Shown piece after piece: positions 53,918-63,640 of a stretch of DNA of 64,000 nucleotides. The notes under the pieces are model-generated. The model saw only the letters and a list, made by a program, of their open reading frames with translations. It searched no databases and was not told the DNA's origin. Position 1 is the stretch's first letter. Every line of letters starts with the position of its first letter. This DNA is from Proteles cristata cristata (taxonomy: Eukaryota > Chordata > Mammalia > Carnivora > Hyaenidae), in assembly GCA_017311185.1 (NCBI GenBank), contig JAESUZ010002597.1, positions 75,001 to 139,000 of the forward strand, in the 5' to 3' direction. The position numbers and the translations under genes were made by a program.

Positions 53918-54598
53918 GGAATGGCATTTTTAAAGTGCTAAAAGAAAAATACCAATGCAGAATTCCATAACCAGCAAAAAGATCCTTGGAAATAAAACTG
54001 AAATAAACATATTTTCAGAAGAAGGTAAACAAGAAATGTATACTACTCTTCTCCTTTTAAATTCTTTAATATATGTTTGATGTTTCAGAGCAAAAATTAT
54101 AACATTGTCTGATGGGATTTTAATGCATATAGATATAATATATAAAATGATTATATCGTATAGGAAGGTGAGTAAAAGGACCTATATGGTGGTAAGGCTT
54201 TCTACTTACCACTTGAAGTGCTGAGCTATTGATTCTAAGTAGACTAGAAAAGTTAAGTATGCATATTGTAATTTCTACAGCAACGAATAAAAACCTAAAC
54301 AAAGAACTATGGTAAAGAAAAAAAACACAATAGAAAAAACAACATCAAATACTGAAAATGTTCAAACAAACCAAAAGAGGGCAAAAAAAAAAAAATGGAA
54401 ACAAAGGAACAGGACCAGAGATAACAATAACAAAGAATAAATGGTCAATTTAAACTCAAACATATCAATAATTACATTATGCAAATGGTCTAACATCATC
54501 AACTAAAAGACAAAGGATGTCAGAATAGATAGAAAGATGTGGCCCACCTACATCCTGTATAAAAGAAATTTATTTCAAAGACAATCATAAGTTTTTTT

Positions 54599-54806
54599 TA
54601 AATATTTTTATTTATTTCTAGGATAGAGAGAGACAGCATGAACAGGGGAGGATCAGAGAGAGAGGGAGATACAGACTCTGAAACAGACTCCAGGCTCTGA
54701 GCTGGCAGTCAGCACAGAGCCCGACGCAGGGCTCGAACCCACGAACCGCGAGATCATGACCTAAGCGAAAGTTGTACGCTCAACCACCTAAGCCACCCAG
54801 GCGCCC
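54599..54806 (-). mobile_element. SINEC_Fc felid SINE, antisense, young-type subfamily
   Basis: TATTTTTATTTATTTCTAGG, GAGCTGGCAGTCAGCACAG, GGGCTCGAACCCACGAACC and GCCACCCAGGCGCCCC. Target duplication CAATCATAAGTTTTTTT at 54582-54598 and 54807-54823, 17 bp. The TCTAG acceptor-like end is at 54617-54621. Confidence 0.96.
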
Positions 54807-54837
54807 CAATCATAAGTTTTTTTAATTAACAAAAAGG

Positions 54838-55051
54838 GGGGAGCACCTGGGTGACTCAGTTGGTTAAGCATCTGACTTTGGCTCAGGTCATGATCTCACA
54901 GTTTGTGGGTTCAAACCCCGTGTCGAGCTCTGTGCTGACAGCTCAGATCCTGGAGCCTGCTTCAGATTCTGTATCTCTCTTTCTCTGCCCCTCCCCAACT
55001 CACGCTCTATCTCTGTCTCTCTCTCTCTCAAAAACTGAATAAACATTAAAA
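54838..55051 (+). mobile_element. SINEC_Fc felid SINE
   Basis: GGGGAGCACCTGGGTGACTC, GGTTAAGCATCTGACTTTGG, GTGGGTTCAAACCCCGTG, CTGACAGCTCAGATCCTGG, and tail CTCAAAAACTGAATAAACAT. It lies 14-31 bp past the preceding antisense SINE, so the two form an inverted pair with almost no spacer. Confidence 0.94.
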
Positions 55052-55295
55052 AAATTCAAAGGTAATCAAACAGGAAGGTTAAAAGTAAAACGGTAGGAGA
55101 GGATATGCCACGCAAACAGAAATTAAAAAACCTGCTATATTAATATCAGCAAAGTATATTTCAGACAAAAAAAACCCCTGGAGGTAAGGATGGACATTAA
55201 ATAATGTAAAAAGGTCAATTCACCAAGTAGACATGTGATCCTAAGTGAGTTTGCACCAAACAATACAGCTTCAAAAAGACATCAAGAGTAAATTG

Positions 55296-55974
55296 CAGGC
55301 ATATCTCCTTTTATTGTGCTTTACTTTATTGCAAGTTCCAGATATCGTGGTTTTTACAAATTGAAGGTGTGTGGCAACCTTGCATCAAATAAGCTTGTTG
55401 GCACCATTTTCCAACAGCAGTTGCTCACCCTGTGTCTCTGTGTCAAGTTTTGGTAATTCTCAGAATATTTCAAACTTTCTCATTGTTCTTATATTTGTTA
55501 TGATGATCTCTGACCTGTGATCATGACTTGCCAAAAGGCCAGAAGGTGGTTAGCATTTTTAACGATAGTTATTTCTTTAATTAAAATTTTTAACATTTAT
55601 TTATTTTTGAGAGACTGAGAGAGACAGAGCATGAGCAGGGGAGGGGCAGAGAGAGAGGGAGATAAAGAATCCGAAGCAGGCTCCAGGCTCTGAGCCATCG
55701 GCATGGAGACCAACATGGAGCTTGAACCATGAACCGCAAGATCATGACCTGAGCCAAAGTCAGAAGTCTAACCAACCGAGCCACCCAGGCGCCCTGCAAT
55801 ACGGTATTTTTAAATAAAGGTACAAACATTTTGTTTTAGACATAATGCTATTTTATGTTTAACATACTACAGTACAGTGTAAACATAATTTTCATATGCT
55901 CTGGGGAACCATAAAGTTCATTTGGCTTGCTCTATTGCAATATTCACTTTATCATGATATCTCTGAGGTGCCTG
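55296..55974 (+). mobile_element. Tigger1-type DNA transposon, internally deleted
   Basis: Starts CAGGCATATCTCCTTTTATT and ends GATATCTCTGAGGTGCCTG, imperfect terminal inverted repeats. Inside: TTTTTACAAATTGAAGGTGT then GTGGCAACCTTGCATC, TGTCAAGTTTTGGTAATTCT, and, after losing the whole transposase gene, GGTTAGCATTTTTAACGATA, AGACATAATGCTATTTTATG and ACAGTACAGTGTAAACATAA. Non-autonomous (MER2-like) derivative. It splits the L1 and is itself split by the SINE at 55583-55794. Confidence 0.9.
55583..55794 (-). mobile_element. SINEC_Fc felid SINE, antisense, inside Tigger1
   Basis: TTTTTAACATTTATTTATTT, GGGGAGGGGCAGAGAGAGAG, CCGAAGCAGGCTCCAGGCTC, GAACCGCAAGATCATGACC and GCCACCCAGGCGCCC. It sits in the Tigger1 3' part: a fourth layer (MLT1, L1, Tigger1, SINE). 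Confidence 0.94.
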
Positions 55975-56666
55975 TTTTAGAACTGAAAAGAGAAAAAGGA
56001 AAATGCACAATTATACTTGGAAACGTTAACACTCCTCCCTCACTAATACATAGTAGACACAAAACCTGCAAGGATATAGATTAAAAAAAAATCAACCAAC
56101 TGGATCTAAATGACACAGGTTACTCTTTCACTAATAGTATGTTCTTCTCAAGAGCACATGGAACATCCATCTAAATAAACCATATAGTGGTTCATAAAGG
56201 AATTTTTAACAAATCTAAAAGAATTAAAATCATACAAAATATGTTTTCAGGTCATATGAATTAAACTAAAAAATTAATAGCAAAGACAACAGAAAAACCT
56301 CTAAACCCTTGGAAATGAGACAACACAGTCCTCAAATACCCATAGTTCAAAGAAGGAGTCTCAAAGGAAGTTAGAAAATATATTGAACTGAATAGAAATG
56401 AAAACACAGTATAACACAATATGTAGGCTACAGATAAAGCAGTGCCTAGAGGGAAATTCATAGCAGTAAAATGCTTACATTAAGAAAAGGAGAAAGGTCT
56501 CAAATCAAAAGCCTAAGCTTCCATCTTAAGAAATTAGAAAAAGACAAGCAAAATAAAACCAAAGCAAGTTATTAAAAGGAAATAAGAAAGGTAAAAGCAG
56601 AGCTCAGTGAAATAGAAAATGGAAGAATGATAGAGGTAATCAATAAAACCAGAAGCTGTCTCTTTG

Positions 56667-56889
56667 TTTTTTTTTTTTTTTAATGTTTTATTTATTTCTA
56701 GGAGAGAGAGAGAGAGAGACAGCGTGAGCAGGGAGGGTCAGAGAGAGAGAGTCACAGACTGAAACAGGCTCCAGGCTCTGAGCTGGCAGTCAGCACAGAG
56801 CCCGACATGGGGCTTGAACCCACGAACCATGAGATCATGACCCAAGCAAAAGTCGGACGCTTAACCGACTAAGCCACCCAGGCACCTCT
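56667..56889 (-). mobile_element. SINEC_Fc felid SINE, antisense, young-type subfamily
   Basis: Long poly-T, TTTTATTTATTTCTAGGAGA, GAGCTGGCAGTCAGCACAG and GCCACCCAGGCACC. Target duplication AGAAGCTGTCTCTTTG / GGAAGCTGTTTCTTTG, derived from L1 ORF2. The acceptor-like AG is at 56700-56701. Confidence 0.96.
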
Positions 56890-58194
56890 GGAAGCTGTTT
56901 CTTTGAAAAGATAAATTGTTAAGCCTATACCAAAATTGGCGAAAAAAAAATCAGAAATGAAAAATCATAGACATTAAATTGATGATAAGGAAATACTATG
57001 GAAAAAAATCTAGGCACATAAATAAAATTACTTCAGTAGAAATGGACCAATTCTTCATGAACCGTAAACTACCAAAACTCACACACAATAGTCCTATAAC
57101 TTAATCAGCCTTAAACTAGCAAATAAATTAAATTCATAGTTTAGAACCTACAGAGAGGAAATTCCCAGCCCCAGAGCATTTCACTGGCAAATTTTATAAA
57201 GCACTTAAAGACAATGTAACACTCATTATCTACAACCTCTTCCAAATAATAGAGGAGAGAATAATTCCTATCTTAATGCTGACACCAGCAATATCCAGTC
57301 ACTAAAACTAAGCAAAGATTATAAGAAAAAAAATTCAGACCAATATGCCTCATGATGAGACGCAAATATCCTCAAATAAATATTAGCAAATTGAATCCAA
57401 GAATATATTAAAAGAACAGTATGCTGTAACCACATGAGGTTTATTTGGAAAACACAAAGCTGATTTGATACTCAAAAACTGGCATATTTCATCATAAATA
57501 AAGTCTACAGAAAAAAAAATCACATGTTGATATAAACTGACACAGAAAACTAAGTTGGCAAAATTCAATGTACATTCAAGATGAAAACTTGCAACAAACT
57601 AGAAATAGACATTTTCTCAACTAAAATACAGGAACCTACAGAAAACCTTCGTCTTACATAATATCTAACAGTGAAAAGCTGATATTTTCCTTTCCAATAT
57701 TAGGAATAAAGCAGGGTGCCCAATCTAACCATTCCTATTCAACATCACACTGGAAGTCCTAACTAATACAAAAAAGGGAAGAAAAGAAACAGAAGGTAGC
57801 TATATTGGGATGAAAATAGAAAACTGTCCCTGTTCTTAGACTACATTATTTTCTACATAGGAAGCCCCAAGGAATTTATAAAATCTTCTAGAACTAATAA
57901 GCCTGTTTAGCAAAGTCATAGGATACCAGCAGAACACAAAATCACTTCTATTTGATACACTAACAGTGGACAATTGGAAACTAAAGTAAAAAAAATTCAC
58001 AATACATGCCTCCCTCCACCCCTAAATGAAATATTTAAGTATCAACCCAACAAATCATACACAGGTCCTATGGGCCAATAACCACAATGTTGCTGAAGGA
58101 AATATACAAGGTCCTAAATAAATAGAAAGATGACAGTCAGGGGCTGGAAGACTCAACAGGGTAAAGACGCCAATTTTCACTAAATTCCTCTTTA

Positions 58195-58221
58195 ATTTTA
58201 GTTTAATGTTTTATTTATTTC

Positions 58222-58261
<40 letters not shown>

Positions 58262-58431
58262 TGCAAGCAGGGGAGGGTCAGGGAGACAGGGAGTCACAGA
58301 CTCTGAAACAGGCTCCAGGCTCTGAGCTGGCTGTCAGCACAGAGCCCTACACGGGGCTCGAACCCACGAACCGCGAGATCATGACCTGAGCGAAAGTCGG
58401 ACGCTTAACCGACTAAGCCACCCACGCTCCC
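58195..58431 (-). mobile_element. SINEC_Fc felid SINE, antisense, young-type subfamily
   Basis: TTTTATTTATTTCTAGGAGA, (GA)n, GAGCTGGCTGTCAGCACAG, GGGGCTCGAACCCACGAAC and a slightly altered head GCCACCCACGCTCCC. A perfect 17-bp target duplication CACTAAATTCCTCTTTA at 58178-58194 and 58432-58448. Recent by its low divergence. Confidence 0.96.
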
Positions 58432-59073
58432 CACTAAATTCCTCTTTAGAAGTAATGACAGGATTTTTGTCACTATTGATAGAGACAAGCTGATTTTAAA
58501 TTTTTATGGAAAGCAGAGAAGCTAGAATAGCTAAAACAGTGTTAAAATAAAAGAATCTTGTCTAAGGGATCAAACTATTTGATTTGAAATCTTGCTATAA
58601 AGTTACTATAACTAAGACAGTTTGGCCCAAATAGCCAAAGTAATGTTGAAGAAGAAAACCAAGGTGGGAGACATCACAATCCCGGACTTTAGCCTCTACT
58701 ACACAGCTATAATCATCAAAGCAGTGTGGTATTGACACAAAAACAGACACATAGACCAATAGAATAGGATAGAGAACCCAGAATTAGACCCACACATGTA
58801 TGGCCAACTAATCTTTGAAAAAGCAGGAAAGAATATCCAATGGAAAAAAGACAGTCTCTTGAGCAAATGGTGCTGGGAGAACTGGACACCAACATGCAGA
58901 AGAACACACTGGACCACTTTCTTACACCGCACACAAAAGTAAACTTAAAATGGATGAAAGATTTAAATGTGAGGCAGGAAACCATCAAAACCCTAGAGGA
59001 GAAAGCAGGCAACAACCTCTTTGACCTTAGCTGCAGCAACTTCTTGCTTGACATGTCTCCAAAGGCAAGGGAA

Positions 59074-59400
59074 ATAAAAGCCACCTTCTGCCCGGCCATC
59101 TCTCTTGGGACATGCACCTTTGACGCCATGAGCCCCCACAAAGCCACCCTGGGGTTAGAGAGAAATGCCATTCTAGTTCCCATGCATTCTGTCTTTTTAG
59201 CTCAGCACCAACTAAGGGAATGAGCAAGCCTTCGGATGACTCGAGTCTCAGCTGTCCATCTGCAATCGTATGAAGACCCCGAGTAAGGACCACTTGGCTG
59301 AGTCCCATTATCCTTTGTAAGTGACAATGAAATGGTCTTTGGTATTTTAAGATTTGTGGCAGTGTGGGACATGCATCACGGATAACTGGAAAATTATTAT
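59074..59400 (+). mobile_element. MLT1 LTR (ERVL-MaLR), 3' half
   Basis: Continues from the 5' half at 51955-52082: CACCTTCTGCCCGGCC, TCTCTTGGGACATGCACCTT, TGACGCCATGAGCCCCCAC, AAGCCTTCGGATGACTCGAG, GACCACTTGGCTGAGTCCC and ATTTTAAGATTTGTGGCAGT. The LTR ends near ATCACGGATAACTGGAAA. Ancient and inactive. Confidence 0.78.
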
Positions 59401-59664
59401 TTTTAAATCATTGTAAGCTATCTCAAACCTTTTTAGGTATCAGGTAGAAGGGAAACAATGAAGTGACACAGGAAGTAGACAGTGATTGACATAATAAGCT
59501 GTGATGTTGTAAAGGCCCAATCTCACCGGGCTCATGGGTGTCTGGTGATGTGAGATCCTATGCCTGGTCCCAACCGTGGTCCTATGCCGAGCTACTGCAC
59601 TTAGGGACTGGAGCTCCCCCCACCTCCTGATTCCTGACCCTTACTAAGGGGCACGTTAAATCCA
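59401..59664. other. Unassigned sequence
   Basis: Nothing recognised between the LTR end and the purine tract. Confidence 0.4.
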
Positions 59665-59992
<328 letters not shown>

Positions 59993-60739
59993 TCCATATA
60001 TTGACATATACTTAATATTATGTAATCAGCCATGGAAGAGCTAAGACACAGGCCGGAGCAGTGAGAACACACACAACTTAGCATTAAGAACTTGGTGCTG
60101 CCTCCAGGGCTAAGGGACAGGAGGGTAGATGATAAGGCAGAGTCCGGGACTCAGGGCCGTCATGTGGAAGCCAGAACCTTGGAGAAGGCAAGGAATCCTG
60201 GGAAGCAGTTTATAGAGGCCAGTACCCTGTGATACATGGCAGCACAGGGGGAGAAGAATGGCGTGGGAGAGGGAATCTTCCAAGCAGACAGAGCAAATGA
60301 GCAGCCTGGAGGGTAATCACAGCATCTGTCTCATCGAATTGGTAAAGGACTATACAGGTGAGTTAACAGAAGAATACTCGGAACTTCCTTATCTAAGGGA
60401 CAGCTGCTATTCTTAGGAGGGAATTCTAACACCCCATGTACCGAAGCAGGAGGCAAAGTGAGGCTTCGAGAAGCTGATGAATTTGTCATACAGCTAGGAA
60501 TCTCTTTATAATAGGAGAAACCAGATATAATGGAAGAGTTCAAAATTCAGATGCATTTTAGGGTTCATATGGGAAGCTTCAAAGACATTTCTACAGTTCA
60601 AATCCATATCGGACTGACTCCAAAGGCCTTGAGCATCCGGCTGCCTTGAAAGATGAGATGTACTTGCATTTCCCACTAATGCATTTAACAGGAAAGGGCC
60701 GTACTTACCAGAAGGTATGTTCCACGAGAGCATTGGTTG
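59993..60739. other. Unassigned sequence
   Basis: No gene or repeat recognised. A 121-aa minus frame at 60506-60871 has no domain. Confidence 0.4.
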
Positions 60740-60815
60740 TGATGAATCTTCAGCACCCCACATAGCACCTAGCATATAGTAGGTGCCCAATAAATATTCA
60801 CTGAACAAAATACAA
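60740..60815 (+). repeat. MIR/L2-type 3' tail
   Basis: CACATAGCACCTAGCATATA then GTAGGTGCCCAATAAATATT and CACTGAACAAA: the 3' end shared by MIR and L2 elements. Confidence 0.65.
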
Positions 60816-61324
60816 TTGTTGACATAATGTTTATTCTTGGTGTTAAGCAGTTTGGCTGATGAAACATGCATGGTTTGATGGAAGGATTATAGAAGTTGCA
60901 AAATGGACAGGAGATGGACACAGGGTCAGGTCTTGGGAATAGCAGGAATCAAGATAGCTCTGGTGGTCTACAAAACAGGAAGAAGGGACTCAGAAATTTC
61001 TCATTGCAAGGGCAGCCTGGTATGGAGATGGCTACTGGGGTTGCTCTTTCCTCTGTCACCACCATTACGTTTATGAAAACAGGCTCTAAGTATCACTGCT
61101 ACTTTAAATGCAGGGCGGGGGGATCTAATTTGATGACCTCATGTCACACACGAGGAGCAGTTGGGAAAGTGACTCTCCTTCACCCCAACCCTTCCCACGC
61201 TTCCCTAGGAAGAGGTCACTTGGGGGTCTGAGATGTCTTCCTGGGAATTGTTCTCCAGCTAGATCTAACTTGAGTAGAAGAGACAAAATCCCCCATAAGC
61301 AATACCAGAAAAGCACCAAAGAGA
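60816..61324. other. Unassigned sequence
   Basis: Nothing recognised. The 111-aa plus frame at 60896-61231 has no domain. Confidence 0.4.
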
Positions 61325-61530
61325 ATTGATCAAAGGGCATGGGCTCTAGAGTCAGACTGCCTGAGTCCAGATCTTAATTCTTATAGCAAACAGACTCTGC
61401 AGCCATGGGCCAGTCCCACACTCTCGCCTCCAGTTCTAGACCTGAGAAATGGGAAGAAAGTAGTTAAATGAGTTATACATGCAAAGTGCTTGGACTAGTA
61501 TCTGGCCAGGAGAAACTGCTCATTCCAGGA
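61325..61530 (+). repeat. MIR SINE
   Basis: GGGCTCTAGAGTCAGACTGC then CTGAGTCCAGATCTTAATTC, GACCTGAGAAATGGGAAGAA, AATGAGTTATACATGCAAAG and GTGCTTGGACTAGTATCTGG. Nearly full length. Confidence 0.87.
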
Positions 61531-61596
61531 AGGAGGTCATTAATAGTAGGAAGGGGAATGGACTCAGAGCAGCTACACATTGATACGGGCAAATGT

Positions 61597-61988
61597 ATCA
61601 GTTACCACCCATAATATGCTGTGTAACAAACACAAAACCCAGTGACTTGAAAACAAAAAGCTTTTAGTTAGTTCACGGAGGTGCTGGTTGGATGGGTGGT
61701 GCTGCTGGGCTGCGCTGGGCTTACTCGGGCGTCTTGGTCAGGTGACAAGTCACCTGCAGGCTGATTTCGCAGCTTTTGGCTCCCATTTTGGGAGCTGGCT
61801 GGCTATTGGTCAATCTTGGATGGTTTCTCCCTGCTCCATGTAGCCAGTAGGCTAGCCCGTTCCCTGCTGGGATGGCATTGAGAGGGTTCCTGGAGCAGAA
61901 GCATGCAAAGTCTTGTGAGGCCAAGCCTTGGAGCTGGCACCACCACTTCTGCCACATTCTATGGGCCAAAATGTGTCACAACTTGAGC
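61597..61988 (-). mobile_element. MLT1 LTR (ERVL-MaLR), antisense
   Basis: Starts TGTATCAGTTACCACCCATA, then GCTGTGTAACAAACACAAAA, CCCAGTGACTTGAAAAC, GCTGGCTGGCTATTGGTCAA, and GTAGCCAGTAGGCTAGCCCG. This is the antisense orientation of MLT1. Ancient, no viral genes. Confidence 0.75.
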
Positions 61989-61994
61989 CCAGAT

Positions 61995-62335
61995 TCCATA
62001 TACTGAGATACTAACTCCTAGTACTCAGAATGGGACTATATTTGGAGAAAGCATCTTCATGAAGCAGGTGATTTAGGTAAAATGAGGTCACGTGACTTGT
62101 ATCCTTAGAAGAACAGGAGATGAGGACACAGACGTGTCAGAGGGAAGACCAGGTGAGGACACAGGGAAAAGACAAGCATCTGCAAGCCAAGAAGACAAGT
62201 TTTGGAAGAAGCCAACCCTGCTGACGCCTTGATCTTGGACTTCTGGCCTCCAGAAGTGTGAGACCGTAAATTTCTATTGTTGAAGGCAGGCAAGCCATGG
62301 TCCTTTGCTATGACAGCAGAGATTTGGGTAGAATC
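61995..62335 (+). mobile_element. MLT1-type LTR (ERVL-MaLR), sense
   Basis: CCTAGTACTCAGAATGGGAC, ATATTTGGAGAAAGCATC, AAAATGAGGTCACGTGACTT, GATGAGGACACAGACGTG, AGCATCTGCAAGCCAAGAAG, CGCCTTGATCTTGGACTTCT and GGCCTCCAGAAGTGTGAGAC. It lies directly after the antisense MLT1 copy, in inverted orientation. Inactive. Confidence 0.83.
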
Positions 62336-62459
62336 TTCTACCCCTTGAAGTGAGAAACTGTGGTAACAGTGAAAGCAATGTGTTTCCAGGTAGGTGTGAA
62401 CGATGGGGGTATTTTTGCCATCACCTTCCTGTGCTTCGAGATGGCAGTGAGTAACTGAG

Positions 62460-62570
62460 CTAATAATCCATGTGGCAGAGTGACGGGCTGGAAATCAGGA
62501 AGCTCAACTCTCCTTCTAGCTCCGCCTTCTCTGGGCCTCAGTTTCCTCAACTGTGGATCAGGTCTTGCAA
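62460..62570 (+). repeat. MIR SINE fragment
   Basis: TCTGGGCCTCAGTTTCCTCA followed by ACTGTGGATCAGG, with CTCCTTCTAGCTCCGCC upstream, matches the MIR middle loosely. Confidence 0.6.
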
Positions 62571-63250
62571 GGAATCCCCCGACCCAGGTCTGACAGCCGA
62601 GCCTCCCATCCCAAGCAGGGACCCCGCCCACCTCTCTGCTTTCCAGCTCCAAAGTGGGGGTGCAGAAAAGATGGTCCTCCACCTGTCCCCAGGGCACCCC
62701 TCTTGGGGGGAACTTCAGCCCCACCAATAACTGGCTCCTGCTTTACAGACCGGAGCGCACCTGCCACAGAATATTTACCTACGAGTTCCTAACAAGGGGA
62801 AGCTAGCTCAAAAGCCCTGCGTAAAGGAAAAAAGCAACAATGGTATCTTTTCTTGTCATCTCCTGGACTAGTCCCCTTCCCCTTGGGAGGGCAATTTAAT
62901 GAGTATGGATTTGGGGGAGCTTTGTTTATGGCCTTCGGAGAATTTGGCTGACAGGAACGATAAGAAGGGAAAACTCAGACAAGCAAGAATTAATGAAATC
63001 CCAGCAAAAAATAGCTATTAAAGAAGGAGGGGTGCCTGCCGAGAGGGGGAATACTTGGCAAATCTGGAGATACATCCATCAGGTGATCTGGATGAAATGA
63101 GCACCTGGCGGGGAGAATTCCCCCAGCAAACATGGCAGAATCCTTAATCCTGTGAAATCGTTGTGGGTGGAGGAGACGAATCAGCTGGAGCCTTTGAAAG
63201 AGCAACAAATGGATGTCACAGCTACCTGAAAATGGAGAAATCAACCCTTC
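62571..63250. other. Unassigned; right part is a candidate conserved block
   Basis: 62820-63250 is repeat-free with GGGCAATTTAATGAG, CAAGAATTAATGAAATCC, TGAGCACCTGGCGG, TCCTTAATCCTG and ACAGCTACCTG: homeodomain cores and E-boxes together. Compositional inference only. Confidence 0.35.
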
Positions 63251-63256
63251 CATATA

Positions 63257-63283
63257 ATCATCATCATCATCATCATCATCATC
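63257..63283 (+). repeat. (ATC)n microsatellite
   Basis: About eight uninterrupted CAT/ATC units. On the minus strand this makes an Asp run in a 116-aa frame, which is not considered a gene. Confidence 0.92.
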
Positions 63284-63515
63284 TGAGCTCTTAATGTCTG
63301 CCAGGTGCTGATCTACATTTTTTAAAGTGTGTGAACTCACTGCGCTCTCACAGAAGTCCTATGGGGTAAACACTGAAATGCCTTTATCACTCATTTTACA
63401 GCCAAGGCAAGAGGAGTCCAGAGAGATTGATGGTCTTGCCCAAAGTCTCACAGCTAATAAATCATAGAGCCGCACTTGAACTTGGGCAGGCTGTGTCCCA
63501 AGACCAGATTTTAGC
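63284..63515 (-). repeat. MIR SINE, antisense
   Basis: AATGTCTGCCAGGTGCTGAT, CTCACTCATTTTACAG..., GGTCTTGCCCAAAGTCTCAC then AGCTAATAAATCATAGAGCC, and TTGAACTTGGGCAGGCTGTG follow the antisense MIR order. Confidence 0.82.
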
Positions 63516-63564
63516 TGCTTTTGCTGTAGAGTCTCCCCCTTTTCTGGAGGTGGCTACGTGAGAG

Positions 63565-63640
63565 ACGGAAAAATGGCTCATTATACACATGGGGAAACTG
63601 AGCCCCAGAGAGGGGTCCCAGTGACGCTAAGGGTCTGTGG
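63565..63640 (-). repeat. MIR SINE fragment, antisense
   Basis: ACACATGGGGAAACTGAGCC then CCAGAGAGGGGTCCCAGTGA. Only the core is present. Confidence 0.6.

Larger units (their letters stand above)
52083..59073 (+). mobile_element. Old L1 LINE, 5'-complete, 3'-truncated, split by eight later insertions
   Basis: Sense L1M-type element, about 4.8 kb once later insertions are set aside. The 5' UTR runs from TTCTAGCCGAGATGGGGTAG at about 52099 through AAAATGGCAGCCTTC near 53065. ORF1-like sequence lies about 53100-54000. ORF2 begins near 54440 (ACATATCAATAATTACATTA). The reverse-transcriptase FADD motif is decayed to FLDY (codons 57833-57844). Late ORF2 is readable at 58840-59070 (DHFLTPHTKVNLKWMKDLNV, NLFDLSCSNFLLDMS). 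The rest of ORF2 and the 3' UTR are missing. Insertions: SINEs at 52425, 53680, 54599, 54838, 55583, 56667, 58195, and Tigger1 at 55296. Dead. Confidence 0.85.

Noticed and set aside
2843..58431. tRNA genes in the SINE heads
   Set aside because: The heads keep A and B boxes but not a complete cloverleaf with an intact acceptor stem; they are SINE promoters.
2843..58431. CRISPR-like spaced direct repeats
   Set aside because: The repeated units are dispersed SINEs with target duplications in a mammalian genome, not an array.
58840..59223. 127-aa plus-strand frame with protein-like sequence
   Set aside because: The first two thirds are decayed L1 ORF2; the last third is antisense-free MLT1 LTR sequence. 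A readthrough of two dead elements, not a gene.
62990..63340. 116-aa minus frame with an Asp run
   Set aside because: The Asp run is the (ATC)n microsatellite; the rest overlaps a MIR.
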